Shown here one piece after another: positions 1 through 8,296 of a DNA stretch of 64,000 nucleotides. The stretch lies in NCBI RefSeq assembly GCF_020055635.1, contig NZ_JAIPUT010000014.1:1-64000 (forward strand). Direction: 5' to 3'. This DNA is from Marivita sp. (lineage in GTDB: Bacteria; Pseudomonadota; Alphaproteobacteria; Rhodobacterales; Rhodobacteraceae). Within the stretch, counting starts at the first letter, position 1. The number at the start of each line of letters is the position of its first letter. A program made the translations under genes and the position numbers. The notes under the pieces were generated by a model. That model ran no database searches and was not told the origin of the DNA. It saw only the letters and a list, made by a program, of their open reading frames with translations.

Positions 1-659
1 TTGCGCGTGTGGGTCGTGGCCCCGCCCAGTTCCTCGGCGGTGACATGCTCGTTGGTGACCGTCTTGACCACGTCCGGGCCGGTGACAAACATGTAGGAGC
101 TGTCCTTGACCATGAAGATGAAGTCGGTCATCGCGGGGCTGTAGACGGCCCCCCCGGCGCAGGGCCCCATGATCACGCTGATCTGGGGCACCACGCCCGA
201 AGCCATGATGTTGCGCTGGAACACTTCGCCATATCCGGCAAGGCTGTCGACACCTTCCTGGATGCGCGCGCCGCCCGAGTCGTTGATGCCGATCACCGGC
301 GCGCCGTTCTGCATCGCCATGTCCATGATCTTGCAGATCTTCATCGCGTGGGTGGCGCTGACCGATCCGCCAAGCACGGTGAAATCCTGGCTGAACACAT
401 AGACCATGCGGCCGTTGATCGTGCCCCAGCCGGTGACCACGCCATCCCCTGCGGGCCGGTTCTCCTGCATGCCGAAATCGATGCAGCGATGGGTGACGAA
501 CATGTCGTATTCTTCAAAGCTGCCCTCATCGAGCAGCAGTTCGACCCGCTCGCGCGCCGTCAGCTTGCCGCGTGCATGCTGCGCGTCGATGCGGTTCTGC
601 CCACCACCCATGCGGGCATCGGCGCGGCGGGTCTCCAACTCTTGCAGAATATCTTTCAT
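1..659 (-). CDS. pccB: Propionyl-CoA carboxylase beta chain, N-terminal part (runs off the window)
   Basis: Reading the minus strand from the ATG at 659 gives [20 protein letters not shown], followed by the usual PccB start: an ARER motif, HRCIDFGM, the biotin-carboxyl-transferase segment with [13 protein letters not shown], and [16 protein letters not shown]. This is the carboxyltransferase subunit that moves CO2 from carboxybiotin to propionyl-CoA, giving methylmalonyl-CoA for propionate assimilation and the ethylmalonyl-CoA pathway. About 219 codons are present; the family is about 510 residues, so the C-terminal half lies outside the window. A GGGACGG element precedes the start. The TTTGCAAA boxes 70-118 bases upstream and the PccR-type regulator at 2118 indicate control by short-chain acyl-CoA. 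Confidence 0.95.
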   Translation of the reverse strand, partial: MKDILQELETRRADARMGGGQNRIDAQHARGKLTARERVELLLDEGSFEEYDMFVTHRCIDFGMQENRPAGDGVVTGWGTINGRMVYVFSQDFTVLGGSVSATHAMKICKIMDMAMQNGAPVIGINDSGGARIQEGVDSLAGYGEVFQRNIMASGVVPQISVIMGPCAGGAVYSPAMTDFIFMVKDSSYMFVTGPDVVKTVTNEHVTAEELGGATTHTR

Positions 660-728
660 GGACCGTCCCTTTTCGCTTTCGCCGGAACATACTGTTACGC
701 AGCATTCCCTCAAGCTTTAAAGAGCAAA

Positions 729-777
729 TTTGCAAACCATGAAAATCGCTTGTGCTGCAATTTGCAAAACTGCAAAT
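729..777. promoter_or_regulatory. PccR/ScfR-type operator boxes upstream of pccB
   Basis: TTTGCAAA occurs at 729-736 and 761-768, and an 8-base-phased relative, CTGCAAAT, at 770-777. TTTGCAAA direct repeats are known targets of short-chain fatty acyl-CoA regulators (PccR in Rhodobacter sphaeroides; RamB recognises a related core). The boxes lie between divergently transcribed pccB and the MFS gene, and the gene for a PccR-like protein is at 2118. Operator function is inferred from motif and context. Confidence 0.7.
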
Positions 778-832
778 TGTATCGTTACGCCTGCCCATAT
801 GGACATTCCTCAACCGCAGGCGTAGCGATACA
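778..832 (+). promoter_or_regulatory. Long inverted repeat covering the MFS start codon
   Basis: The arms TGTATCGTTACGCCTGC (778-794) and GCAGGCGTAGCGATACA (816-832) are complementary over 17 positions, with a single T/G wobble, around a 21-base loop. The right arm ends on the A of the first ATG (832), and no good Shine-Dalgarno sequence precedes it. GTTACGCCT recurs at 839-847, inside the gene. It could be an mRNA hairpin limiting initiation or a two-site DNA operator. Confidence 0.6.
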
Positions 833-2064
833 TGATGAGTTACGCCTCTAAGGTCCGATTTCTCGACCGATCCACACCGCCGCATATTGTCACACTGATC
901 CTGCTCGCGGGGCTTTCGGCGTTGGTGATGAACATCTTCCTGCCATCCCTGCCCAACATGACCGCCTATTTCGACACCGAATACCGGCTGATGCAGCTGT
1001 CGGTGGCGGGGTATCTCGCGATCAACGCGGTGCTGCAAATCCTGATCGGCCCGGTCTCGGACAAGCTGGGCCGCCGCCCGGTGATCCTGTGGGGGATCGG
1101 CGGCTTCTGCGTGGCGACCCTGGGCTGCATCTACGCGCCCGACATCTACACCTTCCTCGCCTTCCGCATGGCGCAGGCGGTGATCGTGACCGCCATGGTC
1201 CTGAGCCGCGCCGTGGTGCGCGATTGCGTGCCGCAGGAACAGGCGGCGTCGATGATCGGCTACGTGACCATGGGCATGGCCGTGGTGCCGATGATCGGCC
1301 CGGCCTTCGGCGGCATCCTCGACGAGGTGTTCGGCTGGCAGTCGAACTTCTGGCTGCTCTTCATTCTCGGCCTCGGGATGCTGTGGCTCTCCTGGTCCGA
1401 CCTTGGCGAAACCGCCAGCGTCAGCGGCCTGACCCTGACCCAGCAATTCGCGCAATATCCCGAGCTTCTGACCAGCCCGCGCTTCTGGGGATATGCGCTC
1501 TCCGCCGGCATGTCCTCGGGCGCGTTCTTCGCCTATCTGGGCGGCGCCCCCTTTGTCGGCACCGAGGTATTCGGCATGTCGCCCGCCGTCCTGGGCTTCT
1601 TCTTCGGCGCGCCCGCGATCGGGTATTTCCTCGGCAACTTCATCTCGGGGCGCTACTCGGCCCGGATCGGCGTGAACCGCATGGTGTTTACCGGCACGTT
1701 GATCAACGCGTCGGGGATCATCCTGTCGATGGCCGTGTTCTGGGCCGGGCTGGGGTCGGAATGGACCTTTTTCGGCTTCATGACCTTCGTGGGTCTGGGC
1801 AATGGCATGACCATCCCCAACGCCACCGCCGGCATGCTTTCGGTCCGCCCGCATCTGGCGGGCACGGCCAGCGGCCTGGGCGGCGCGATCATGCTGGGCG
1901 GCGGCGCGGGCCTGTCGGCGCTGGCGGGGGCATTGCTGGTTCCGGGATCGGGCCCCTGGCCGCTCTTGTGGATCATGTTCGCCACGGCGATCTTTGCGAT
2001 CATGGCGATTCAGCTGGTCATCTGGCGGTCGGCCCGTCTGGCGGGGCTGGACAGCGCGGGGTGA
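832..2064 (+). CDS. Bcr/CflA-family MFS multidrug efflux transporter
   Basis: A 410-residue protein with 12 hydrophobic segments typical of the major facilitator superfamily. The N-terminal half has SLPNMTAYFDTE and the loop 2-3 signature GPVSDKLGRRPVILWG of the Bcr/CflA (DHA1) exporters, with a second pseudo-repeat after about residue 205. These inner-membrane proton antiporters export drugs or small metabolites; the substrate cannot be told from sequence. Two ATGs (832, 835) are possible and neither has a strong ribosome binding site. The gene lies between pccB (divergent) and pccR (same strand, 53 bases downstream), which suggests a link to propionyl-CoA control, but this is positional inference. 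Confidence 0.88.
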   Translation: MMSYASKVRFLDRSTPPHIVTLILLAGLSALVMNIFLPSLPNMTAYFDTEYRLMQLSVAGYLAINAVLQILIGPVSDKLGRRPVILWGIGGFCVATLGCIYAPDIYTFLAFRMAQAVIVTAMVLSRAVVRDCVPQEQAASMIGYVTMGMAVVPMIGPAFGGILDEVFGWQSNFWLLFILGLGMLWLSWSDLGETASVSGLTLTQQFAQYPELLTSPRFWGYALSAGMSSGAFFAYLGGAPFVGTEVFGMSPAVLGFFFGAPAIGYFLGNFISGRYSARIGVNRMVFTGTLINASGIILSMAVFWAGLGSEWTFFGFMTFVGLGNGMTIPNATAGMLSVRPHLAGTASGLGGAIMLGGGAGLSALAGALLVPGSGPWPLLWIMFATAIFAIMAIQLVIWRSARLAGLDSAG

Positions 2065-2065
2065 A

Positions 2066-2103
2066 TTTGCAAACTCGGTCCTGACAGGCTGCAAAGCTGC
2101 AAA
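2066..2103. promoter_or_regulatory. PccR/ScfR-type boxes upstream of pccR
   Basis: TTTGCAAA at 2066-2073 immediately follows the MFS stop codon, and two CTGCAAA copies at 2089-2095 and 2097-2103 are spaced 8 bases apart, like the pair at 761-777 upstream of pccB. They end 14 bases before the pccR start, so autoregulation is likely. Confidence 0.65.
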
Positions 2104-2117
2104 GCCCCGAGGATGCG

Positions 2118-3515
2118 ATGCCCACCCAGAAACTCTATGCCGGCGCCAAGCTGCGCGAGATTCGCACCCGGCTGGGCATCACCCAGCGCGATTTCTCGGC
2201 CAAGATGGGCGTGTCCCTGCCCTATCTGAACCAGATGGAGAACAACAAGCGCCCGATGTCGACAACGGTGGTGCTGGCGCTCGCGCAGGAGTTCGGCATC
2301 GACGTCACCGAACTGGGCCAGGGCGACGCGGAACGCATGATCTCGGACATGCGCGAGGCGCTGGCCGACCCGGTCTTCGCCGATGCCGCGCCGCCGATTG
2401 CCGATCTGCGCCTCACGGCCTCGAACGCGCCGGGGCTGGCGCGGGCCTTTCTCGAACTGCACCGCGCCTATCGCCAGACCCATGAACGGCTGGCGTCACT
2501 GGACGAGGCCCTGGGCCGCGAAGGCGCGCAGTTGCAGCCCAGCCCCTGGGAAGAGGTGCGCGACTTCTTCCATTATTGCGACAATTACATCGACGCCGTG
2601 GACAAGGCCGCCGAACACGTGGCGACGAAGCTGACCGGATCGGACCGGGTGCGCGCCGCCATTCGCGGGCTGGAGAACGAGGGCCTGCATGTGCGGTTCG
2701 CCAATGTCCCAGACCTGCGCCGCTTCGACGCGCTGCGCCAGGAGCTGACCCTGTCATCGCTGGCCGCGCCCGAAACCCAGACCTTCCAGATGATGCTGCA
2801 ACTGGCGCTGACGCGGCATGGCAAGCTTCTGGACGCGACGCTGGACCTGGGCCGGTTCCAGTCCGACGCCGCCCGTGACATCGCCCGGTTGGGGCTGGCG
2901 AATTACTTTGCCGGCGCCGCCATGATGCCCTACGGCCAGTTCCTGCAGGCCGCGCAGGCGACGCGCCACGATCTGGAGCTGATGGCGCGGCGCTTCGGCG
3001 CGTCGATCGAACAGGTGGCGCACAGGTTGTCGACCCTGCAACGGCCCGGCGCCAAGGGCATTCCCTTCTTCTTTGTCCGGGTCGACCAGGCCGGCACGAT
3101 CACCAAGCGGCACTCGGCCACGAGGTTGCAATTCGCCCGCTTCGGCGGCGCCTGCCCGCTGTGGAACGTGCACCGGGCGTTTGAGACACCGGGCCGGTTC
3201 CTGCGCCAGCTGGCCGAAACCCCGGACGGGGTGCGCTATATCTCGCTGGCGCGCGACGTGTCCAAGACCGGCGGGCATTTCGGTGCCCCGGTGCGGCGCT
3301 ACGCGATTGCGCTGGGATGTGAGGTCAAACATGCAGGCGCGCTGGTCTATGCCGACGGTCTGGATCTCACGCGCGACGGGGCGTTCGAGCCGATCGGGAT
3401 CTCCTGCCGCATCTGCGAGCGGTCGAATTGTCATCAGCGGTCGGTGCCACCCTTGGAGCGCAAGCTGACGATCCAGACGCATCGGCGCGGAATATTGCCC
3501 TACGAACTGAGTTGA
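2118..3515 (+). CDS. pccR: Short-chain fatty acyl-CoA regulator, PccR/ScfR (RamB-like) family
   Basis: A 465-residue regulator. Residues about 8-62 form an XRE-type helix-turn-helix (KLREIRTRLGITQRDFS, then LPYLNQMENNKRPMS). A middle ImmA/IrrE-like region follows (COG3800 architecture); no HExxH is visible where a peptidase would have it. The C-terminal domain carries the cysteine cluster CRICERSNC and the family ending RRGILPYELS. In Rhodobacter sphaeroides PccR senses propionyl-CoA pathway intermediates and controls pccB. Here the gene is one MFS gene away from pccB, and matching boxes lie upstream of both. Start chosen at the ATG preceded by CCGAGGATGCG. Symbol assigned by family and context. 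Confidence 0.85.
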   Translation: MPTQKLYAGAKLREIRTRLGITQRDFSAKMGVSLPYLNQMENNKRPMSTTVVLALAQEFGIDVTELGQGDAERMISDMREALADPVFADAAPPIADLRLTASNAPGLARAFLELHRAYRQTHERLASLDEALGREGAQLQPSPWEEVRDFFHYCDNYIDAVDKAAEHVATKLTGSDRVRAAIRGLENEGLHVRFANVPDLRRFDALRQELTLSSLAAPETQTFQMMLQLALTRHGKLLDATLDLGRFQSDAARDIARLGLANYFAGAAMMPYGQFLQAAQATRHDLELMARRFGASIEQVAHRLSTLQRPGAKGIPFFFVRVDQAGTITKRHSATRLQFARFGGACPLWNVHRAFETPGRFLRQLAETPDGVRYISLARDVSKTGGHFGAPVRRYAIALGCEVKHAGALVYADGLDLTRDGAFEPIGISCRICERSNCHQRSVPPLERKLTIQTHRRGILPYELS

Positions 3516-3522
3516 GCGGGTG

Positions 3523-3582
3523 GCGATGCGTCGACGCATCGCGTGTTTCCGTTGACGGAAACACTTGGGGGCCAGCCCCCAA
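3523..3582. terminator. Three tandem hairpins between convergent genes
   Basis: A perfect 20-base palindrome (3523-3542), a 9-base stem GTGTTTCCG/CGGAAACAC with a TTGA loop (3543-3564) and an 8-base stem TTGGGGGC/GCCCCCAA (3565-3582) follow one another between pccR and the convergent amidase gene. The last, followed by AACCCCCGGGATATTTC, resembles a GC-rich intergenic repeat I associate with Rhodobacteraceae. A bidirectional terminator or REP-like block is likely; there is no clear U tract. Confidence 0.6.
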
Positions 3583-3612
3583 ACCCCCGGGATATTTCCG
3601 AACCGGAGAAGA

Positions 3613-4275
3613 TCAGGCCGGGGCGACGGGCCAGCGATGTGCAAGATCGGCCATCAGCGCGCGGTCGGTGTCGTCGAGCGGGCCCGTGGCCCCCGGACGA
3701 AAACGCAGCCGGAAGCTGTGCAGCAGCGTGTCGGGCTGCACATCGGCGGTGTAGCCGAAACACCGCGCGTTCCGCAAGAAATCCCCCGTGCCCTGTGCGT
3801 CGGGCCAGACGGCCAGGCCATGGCGCGCCAGTCGCTGCCAGTCGAACCGCGCGCCGGGGTCGATCTTGCGGCCCGGCGCCATGTCGGAATGGCCGATCAC
3901 CCGTTCGGGCGGGATCGCGTGGCGCGCCATGATGGCGCCCACCAGGGTTTCGAGCGCGTCCATCTGGGGCGCGGCGAAGGGCGTGGCGCCGCTATTGGCG
4001 ATCTCGATGCCGATGGAGCGGGAATTGACGTCGGTGACCGGACCCCAGGCCCCTGCCCCGGCATGCCAGGCGCGGTCGGCCTCGTCGACGAGGTGCCAGA
4101 TGGTGCCATCCGGAGCGATCACGTAATGCGCAGAGACCTGGGCATCGTCGTGGCAGAGCCAGTCGCGCGCCTTTTGCGCGCAGTCCATGGCGGTGTAATG
4201 CAGCACGATCAGGTCAGGCCGCGCGGTGTTCCGGCGCGGGCCGCAATTGGGCGATGGATGCCAGAGCGGCGTCAG
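3613..4275 (-). CDS. N-acetylmuramoyl-L-alanine amidase, Amidase_2 (AmpD/AmiD-like)
   Basis: Hydrolyses the amide between MurNAc and the stem peptide. Amidase_2 features: LHYTAM (first zinc-ligand His), SAHYVIAPDGTIWHLV, AWHAG, SIGIEIAN, and VIGHSDMAPGRKIDPG with the late His and Asp. No signal peptide is visible, so a cytoplasmic muropeptide-recycling role is plausible. A GTG at 4206 would begin just before LHYTAM and remove the first strand. The frame stays open upstream and encodes the family's N-terminus TPLWHPSPNCGPRRN, with a CTG (4275) where homologues usually have ATG. I therefore favour a CTG start at 4275, which overlaps the upstream lipoprotein gene by 4 bases. The start is uncertain; the function is fairly secure. 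Confidence 0.85.
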   Translation of the reverse strand: MTPLWHPSPNCGPRRNTARPDLIVLHYTAMDCAQKARDWLCHDDAQVSAHYVIAPDGTIWHLVDEADRAWHAGAGAWGPVTDVNSRSIGIEIANSGATPFAAPQMDALETLVGAIMARHAIPPERVIGHSDMAPGRKIDPGARFDWQRLARHGLAVWPDAQGTGDFLRNARCFGYTADVQPDTLLHSFRLRFRPGATGPLDDTDRALMADLAHRWPVAPA

Positions 4276-4985
4276 TTGCGCACCGCGCGGAAGGGGGCCG
4301 GATCCCAGCTGCAGGCGAAGCCGTCGCCATCCGGGTCGAGGTTCTGGCGGTCACGGTCCGGCCCGCCACTGGCGAGGAAGGCCTCTTGCGCCAGGTCGGG
4401 CGAGGCGAAACCCGCGCAATTGCGCAGGTGGCGGTTTTCCGAGGCGAAGGCGGAGCGGCGGTAGATCGGCGCCCCCCTGGGGTTGGTGGTCTGGAGCGCA
4501 TAGGCGACGATATTGGGCGCATCGGTGCCGGGGCGCGTGGGCAGCGCTTCGGGCTGGATGATTTCGTAGCGGGCCCGGTTCTGCGCGATCAGGGCGGCAT
4601 CGCCCTCGATGCTGCGGGTGTTGGAGACGGCGTCGAAATCGTTCTCGCCCGAGATGCCGGCGGCGTTTTCGACGATCTGCGGCGCCGGGTTGCCGGGGGA
4701 GGCCTGCACCGGATCGACGCCGGAATTGGCGATGCGCGCCTCGATGCGGGCTTTTTCCTCGGGGGACATCGCGTTGAGCGGTGCGCCTGTGACCGGCGGC
4801 GGTGCCGTAATGGTCGTCGGGGCCGCGCGGCCTTCGAGCACCGCTTCGCGGCGCTGCTGGTAGCGGTCGTAATTGTCGAAGCCGACACCTTGGGCGCTGT
4901 TGGGGACGGTCGGGCTGCAGGCGGTCAGGGCGAGCAGCACGACGCCACCTGTCAGGCTGCGGATGGGGATGCGTGTCTGTGTCAT
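4272..4985 (-). CDS. Lipoprotein with C-terminal Excalibur calcium-binding domain
   Basis: A 237-residue protein beginning with a lipoprotein signal peptide (MTQTRIPIRSL, hydrophobic core, lipobox LTAC with Cys at about 23). A low-complexity Pro/Ala-rich middle is followed by a C-terminal Excalibur-type domain at about 188-232: NCAGFASPDLAQEAF, then DPDGDGFACSWDPAPF with the DxDxDG calcium loop and paired cysteines. Membrane anchoring in the periplasm is inferred from the lipobox. It overlaps the amidase start by about 4 bases, so the pair is probably one transcript with a cell-envelope role. The exact function of such proteins in Rhodobacteraceae is unknown. Confidence 0.8.
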   Translation of the reverse strand: MTQTRIPIRSLTGGVVLLALTACSPTVPNSAQGVGFDNYDRYQQRREAVLEGRAAPTTITAPPPVTGAPLNAMSPEEKARIEARIANSGVDPVQASPGNPAPQIVENAAGISGENDFDAVSNTRSIEGDAALIAQNRARYEIIQPEALPTRPGTDAPNIVAYALQTTNPRGAPIYRRSAFASENRHLRNCAGFASPDLAQEAFLASGGPDRDRQNLDPDGDGFACSWDPAPFRAVRN

Positions 4986-5007
4986 GTCCTGCCTCGTTCG
5001 GCGCGTG

Positions 5008-6495
5008 TTACCACCATTGGGAGGGCTTCGCCACGAAGCCTGCCGCCTGTTCGAGCGCGTAGGCGGTATTCAGCAGATCGCCCTCTTCCCACGGGCGACC
5101 GATCAGTTGCAGCCCCAGCGGCAGACCTTGCCTGTCGAGCCCCGTCGGCACCGAGATGCCCGGCAGACCGGCAAGGTTCACCGTCACGGTGAAGACGTCG
5201 TTGAGATACATCTCGACCGGGTCGGAATGTTGCTTGCCCAGTTCGAAGGCTGCCGAGGGTGTGGCCGGTGTCAGGATCGCATCGACGCCCTGGGCAAAGA
5301 CATCCTCGAAGTCCTTCTTGATCAGGGTGCGGACCTTGCGGGCGCGGTTGTAATAGGCGTCGTAGAACCCCGCCGACAGCACGTAGGTGCCGACCATGAC
5401 GCGACGCTGCACTTCGGGGCCGAAGCCTTCGGCGCGGGTCTTCTCGTACATCTCTGTGATGCCGTCGCCCTGTGCCAGTTTCGCGCGGTGGCCGTAGCGC
5501 ACGCCATCGTAGCGCGCGAGGTTCGAGGACGCCTCGGCGGGGGCAATGACGTAATAGGCGGGCAGCGCGTATTTCGTGTGCGGCAGGGAGATGTCCCTGA
5601 GGGTGGCCCCTGCGTCCTGAAGCATTCTGCGCCCTTCGGACCAGAGCGTTTCGATCTCGTCCGGCATGCCGTCCATGGTGTATTCGCGCGGGATGCCGAT
5701 GGTCTTGCCCCGGATGTCTCCGGTCAGCATCGCTTCGAAATTCGGCACGGCCAGATCGGCGCTGGTGCTGTCTTTCGGGTCGTGGCCGCACATCGCCTCG
5801 AGCATGATGGCCGCGTCGCGCACATCCTTGGTCATCGGGCCGGCCTGGTCGAGCGACGAGGCGAAGGCGACGATGCCCCAGCGCGAGCAGCGGCCATAGG
5901 TCGGCTTGATGCCGGTGATGCCGGTGAAGGCGGCGGGCTGACGGATCGACCCGCCGGTGTCGGTGCCGGTGGCGCCCAGGCAGAGGTCTGCCGCGACCGC
6001 CGAGGCCGAGCCGCCCGAGGAGCCGCCGGGCGTCAGCGCGGTGTCGTCATTGCCGCGGCGCCACGGGTTGATCGCGTTGCCATAGGTCGAGGTTTCGTTG
6101 CTGCTGCCCATGGCGAACTCGTCCATGTTCAGCTTGCCCAGCATGACCGCGCCCGCGCCAAAGAGCTGGCTGGTGACGGTGCTTTCGTATTCCGGCCTGA
6201 AGCCGTCGAGGATGGCGCTGGCGGCTTGGGACGGCACGCCCTTGGTGCAGAAGAGATCCTTGATGCCCAGCGGGATGCCGCAGAGATCGGGCGCGTCGCC
6301 GGTCTTGATCCGGTCATCGGCGGATTTCGCCTGGCCCAGCGCCACCTCCGGTGTCTTGTGGACAAATGCGCCCAAGGCGTCGGCGGCGTCGATGGCCTTG
6401 AGGCAGGCCTCGGTCAACTCGACGGAAGTCACTTCGCCCTTGCGCAGCGCGTCGCGGGCCTCGGAGATCTTGAGGCTGGTCAGATCGGTCATCAT
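5008..6495 (-). CDS. gatA: Aspartyl/glutamyl-tRNA amidotransferase subunit A
   Basis: A 495-residue amidase-signature enzyme that hydrolyses glutamine in the GatCAB complex, supplying ammonia to convert Glu-tRNA(Gln) (and Asp-tRNA(Asn)) to the amidated form. Seen: [14 protein letters not shown] with the catalytic Lys near residue 76, the Gly/Ser-rich [15 protein letters not shown] near 155 with the cis-Ser, and [14 protein letters not shown] containing the nucleophilic Ser near 176. Length fits the family. The start ATGATG at 6495 overlaps the gatC stop by 4 bases, indicating translational coupling. gatB is not in the window. Confidence 0.97.
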   Translation of the reverse strand: MMTDLTSLKISEARDALRKGEVTSVELTEACLKAIDAADALGAFVHKTPEVALGQAKSADDRIKTGDAPDLCGIPLGIKDLFCTKGVPSQAASAILDGFRPEYESTVTSQLFGAGAVMLGKLNMDEFAMGSSNETSTYGNAINPWRRGNDDTALTPGGSSGGSASAVAADLCLGATGTDTGGSIRQPAAFTGITGIKPTYGRCSRWGIVAFASSLDQAGPMTKDVRDAAIMLEAMCGHDPKDSTSADLAVPNFEAMLTGDIRGKTIGIPREYTMDGMPDEIETLWSEGRRMLQDAGATLRDISLPHTKYALPAYYVIAPAEASSNLARYDGVRYGHRAKLAQGDGITEMYEKTRAEGFGPEVQRRVMVGTYVLSAGFYDAYYNRARKVRTLIKKDFEDVFAQGVDAILTPATPSAAFELGKQHSDPVEMYLNDVFTVTVNLAGLPGISVPTGLDRQGLPLGLQLIGRPWEEGDLLNTAYALEQAAGFVAKPSQWW

Positions 6496-6779
6496 TCCAC
6501 CACCTTCGGCACGGCGAAAAAGCCTTCACGCGCGTCGGGCGCATTGGCCAGGACCTTGTCCTGCATGCCGCCATCGGTCACGCCGTCCTGACGCCGCTTG
6601 AGCCGCATCGGTTCCACGCTGACCATCGGCTCAACGCCCTCGACATCGACCTCGTTCAGCTGCTCGATGAAGCCGAGGATGTTGCTGAACTCCTGCGCCA
6701 GAGCGGGCAGCGCATCGTCTTCGACGCGGATGCGCGCAAGCTTGGCCACGCGGGCGGCGGTTTCGATATCAATGGACAT
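6492..6779 (-). CDS. gatC: Aspartyl/glutamyl-tRNA amidotransferase subunit C
   Basis: A 95-residue protein with the standard GatC pattern: [17 protein letters not shown] at the N-terminus, EEFSNILG-like and [19 protein letters not shown] in the middle, and the C-terminal [20 protein letters not shown]. It wraps around GatA and stabilises its contact with GatB. It is first of the gatC-gatA pair and overlaps gatA by 4 bases. Confidence 0.96.
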   Translation of the reverse strand: MSIDIETAARVAKLARIRVEDDALPALAQEFSNILGFIEQLNEVDVEGVEPMVSVEPMRLKRRQDGVTDGGMQDKVLANAPDAREGFFAVPKVVE

Positions 6780-6916
6780 GCGGCGGGATCCCCCCGGGTT
6801 TGCGGAACGCTGGTCTTTGGCAGCGTTTAGCCCTAGCCGGGAGTGGGTTCAAGGGCGCAACCGATCCCTCAACGCGCCGTGATCGACCGGCGCCGCCGTC
6901 CCTTCCGTCCCGTCCG

Positions 6917-8101
6917 TCATGCCGCCCCGGCGGCGTCTTCGGTGTCGAACACGCTGCGCGGCAAGGTCAGGACATGCTCGACCCCGGACCGGTGCCACGT
7001 GCTGTCGAAGGCCCCGCCGATCTGTCGGGCCACGGTCAGGTCGATCAGGCGGCTGCCGAAACCGCTCGGGCTTGGCGGCTCGGCGATGTCGGGGCCACCG
7101 GTTTCGCGCCAGACAAGCCTGAACTCATCGCCCTGGCCCACGCCATTCACGGTGACGGTGCCATCCGCGACAGACAAGGCGCCATATTTGGCGGCGTTCG
7201 TGGCCAGTTCGTGAATCACCAGGGCAAGATCGGTCACGGTCTGGCCGGACACGCCCAGCGTGGGCAGGTCCACGAACAATTGCGTCCGCCCCGGATGCAG
7301 ATGGGGCTGGACCAGCCGGTCGAGCAAGCTGTGCAGGTCGATGCTTTCGACCTTGACCTTGCCGTCCGACAGCGCCGGGCTGATCATGCCATGGGCACTG
7401 GAGAGCGCCGACAGGCGGCCATGCAGGACACGCGCCATGTCCTGGGCGCTGTCGGCGGAACGTGCTGTCAGGCTGATCATGCCGCCAACGACGGAAAACA
7501 GGTTCTTGACCCGATGATTGAGTTCGCGCGCCAGCGTCTGCATCGCGTCGCGCTCGTGCCGAAGTTGCAACTCGGTTTCCAGCGTCCTGCCGAGATCCGT
7601 CAGGGCCTCGGCATCGGTCCGGGTCCAGTTTCGGGGCATGTGGTCGATGGCGCAGAAAGCCCCGACCGCCGCACCCGATGGCGCGTGGATCGGCGCGCCG
7701 AGATAGGCGACGATTCCAAGGTCTTGTATGGCGGGATTCGAATGCAGCAGCGGATGTTCGCGCGCGTCCGACACCGCCAGCGGGCGGTCATGCGCCACGA
7801 CATATTGGCAGAATGAATGGCTCAGCGGGGTTTCGCGCAGGTCCGCGCAGCCCTCTGGCAGACCGCATTGCGCCTTGAGAACCTGCCGCGTGTCGGACAC
7901 GAACGAGGCCAGCCCGACAGGCACCCCGAGAAGGTTGCTGGCCAGCCGGACCGCGCGGTCGAACACGTCTTCGGAGGAGGCGTGCATCACCCCGGTTTCC
8001 GCCAGCGCATGCAGGCGATCCGGGTCGGCGAGGCGCGCGTAATGGTCCGGCAAAAGCTCGGTCGGGAACTCGGCAAAGTCGGTCGACTTTTGAATGTTCA
8101 A
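6917..8101 (-). CDS. GAF-domain sensor histidine kinase (HisKA_2/HWE type)
   Basis: The N-terminal part holds a GAF domain (LASNLLGVPVGLASFV, then CQYVVAHDRPL and GAPIHAPSGAAVGAFCAID). Next comes a HisKA_2-type phosphoacceptor segment, ELNHRVKNLFSVVGGMI with its His, and then an ATPase domain (VIHELATNAAKYGAL, and GFGSRLIDLTVARQIGG near the end). Such kinases often respond to light, redox or general stress in alphaproteobacteria. There is no chromophore cysteine I can assign and no membrane segment, so it is probably soluble. The frame is open to a GTG at 8170, but a TTG at 8101 preceded by GGGGGCC gives the natural start MNIQKSTDF. No partner response regulator is adjacent. Its position beside bchJ may be coincidental. 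Confidence 0.82.
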   Translation of the reverse strand: MNIQKSTDFAEFPTELLPDHYARLADPDRLHALAETGVMHASSEDVFDRAVRLASNLLGVPVGLASFVSDTRQVLKAQCGLPEGCADLRETPLSHSFCQYVVAHDRPLAVSDAREHPLLHSNPAIQDLGIVAYLGAPIHAPSGAAVGAFCAIDHMPRNWTRTDAEALTDLGRTLETELQLRHERDAMQTLARELNHRVKNLFSVVGGMISLTARSADSAQDMARVLHGRLSALSSAHGMISPALSDGKVKVESIDLHSLLDRLVQPHLHPGRTQLFVDLPTLGVSGQTVTDLALVIHELATNAAKYGALSVADGTVTVNGVGQGDEFRLVWRETGGPDIAEPPSPSGFGSRLIDLTVARQIGGAFDSTWHRSGVEHVLTLPRSVFDTEDAAGAA

Positions 8102-8296
8102 GCGTGCGGCCCCCGATGACGCGAAAGATGACGTGGCTGACAGACATACCGCACCCAAGCCTGAGCGCACCCGTCATGCGGCACTTCGGGGCAGCTCTGA
8201 CCCGGCGAGATTGAGTCGCCTTCATGTTACCGAGGCAAAAATGTCGCTCCAAGGCGAAATGTCAGTTTCGGTGAAAAACCGCTGATTATCGCGGAG

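Noticed and set aside
526-2094. A 522-residue open frame on the minus strand
   Set aside because: It is antisense to the MFS transporter and overlaps pccB on another frame. Its composition (Gln, Arg, His repeats) shows it is a shadow.
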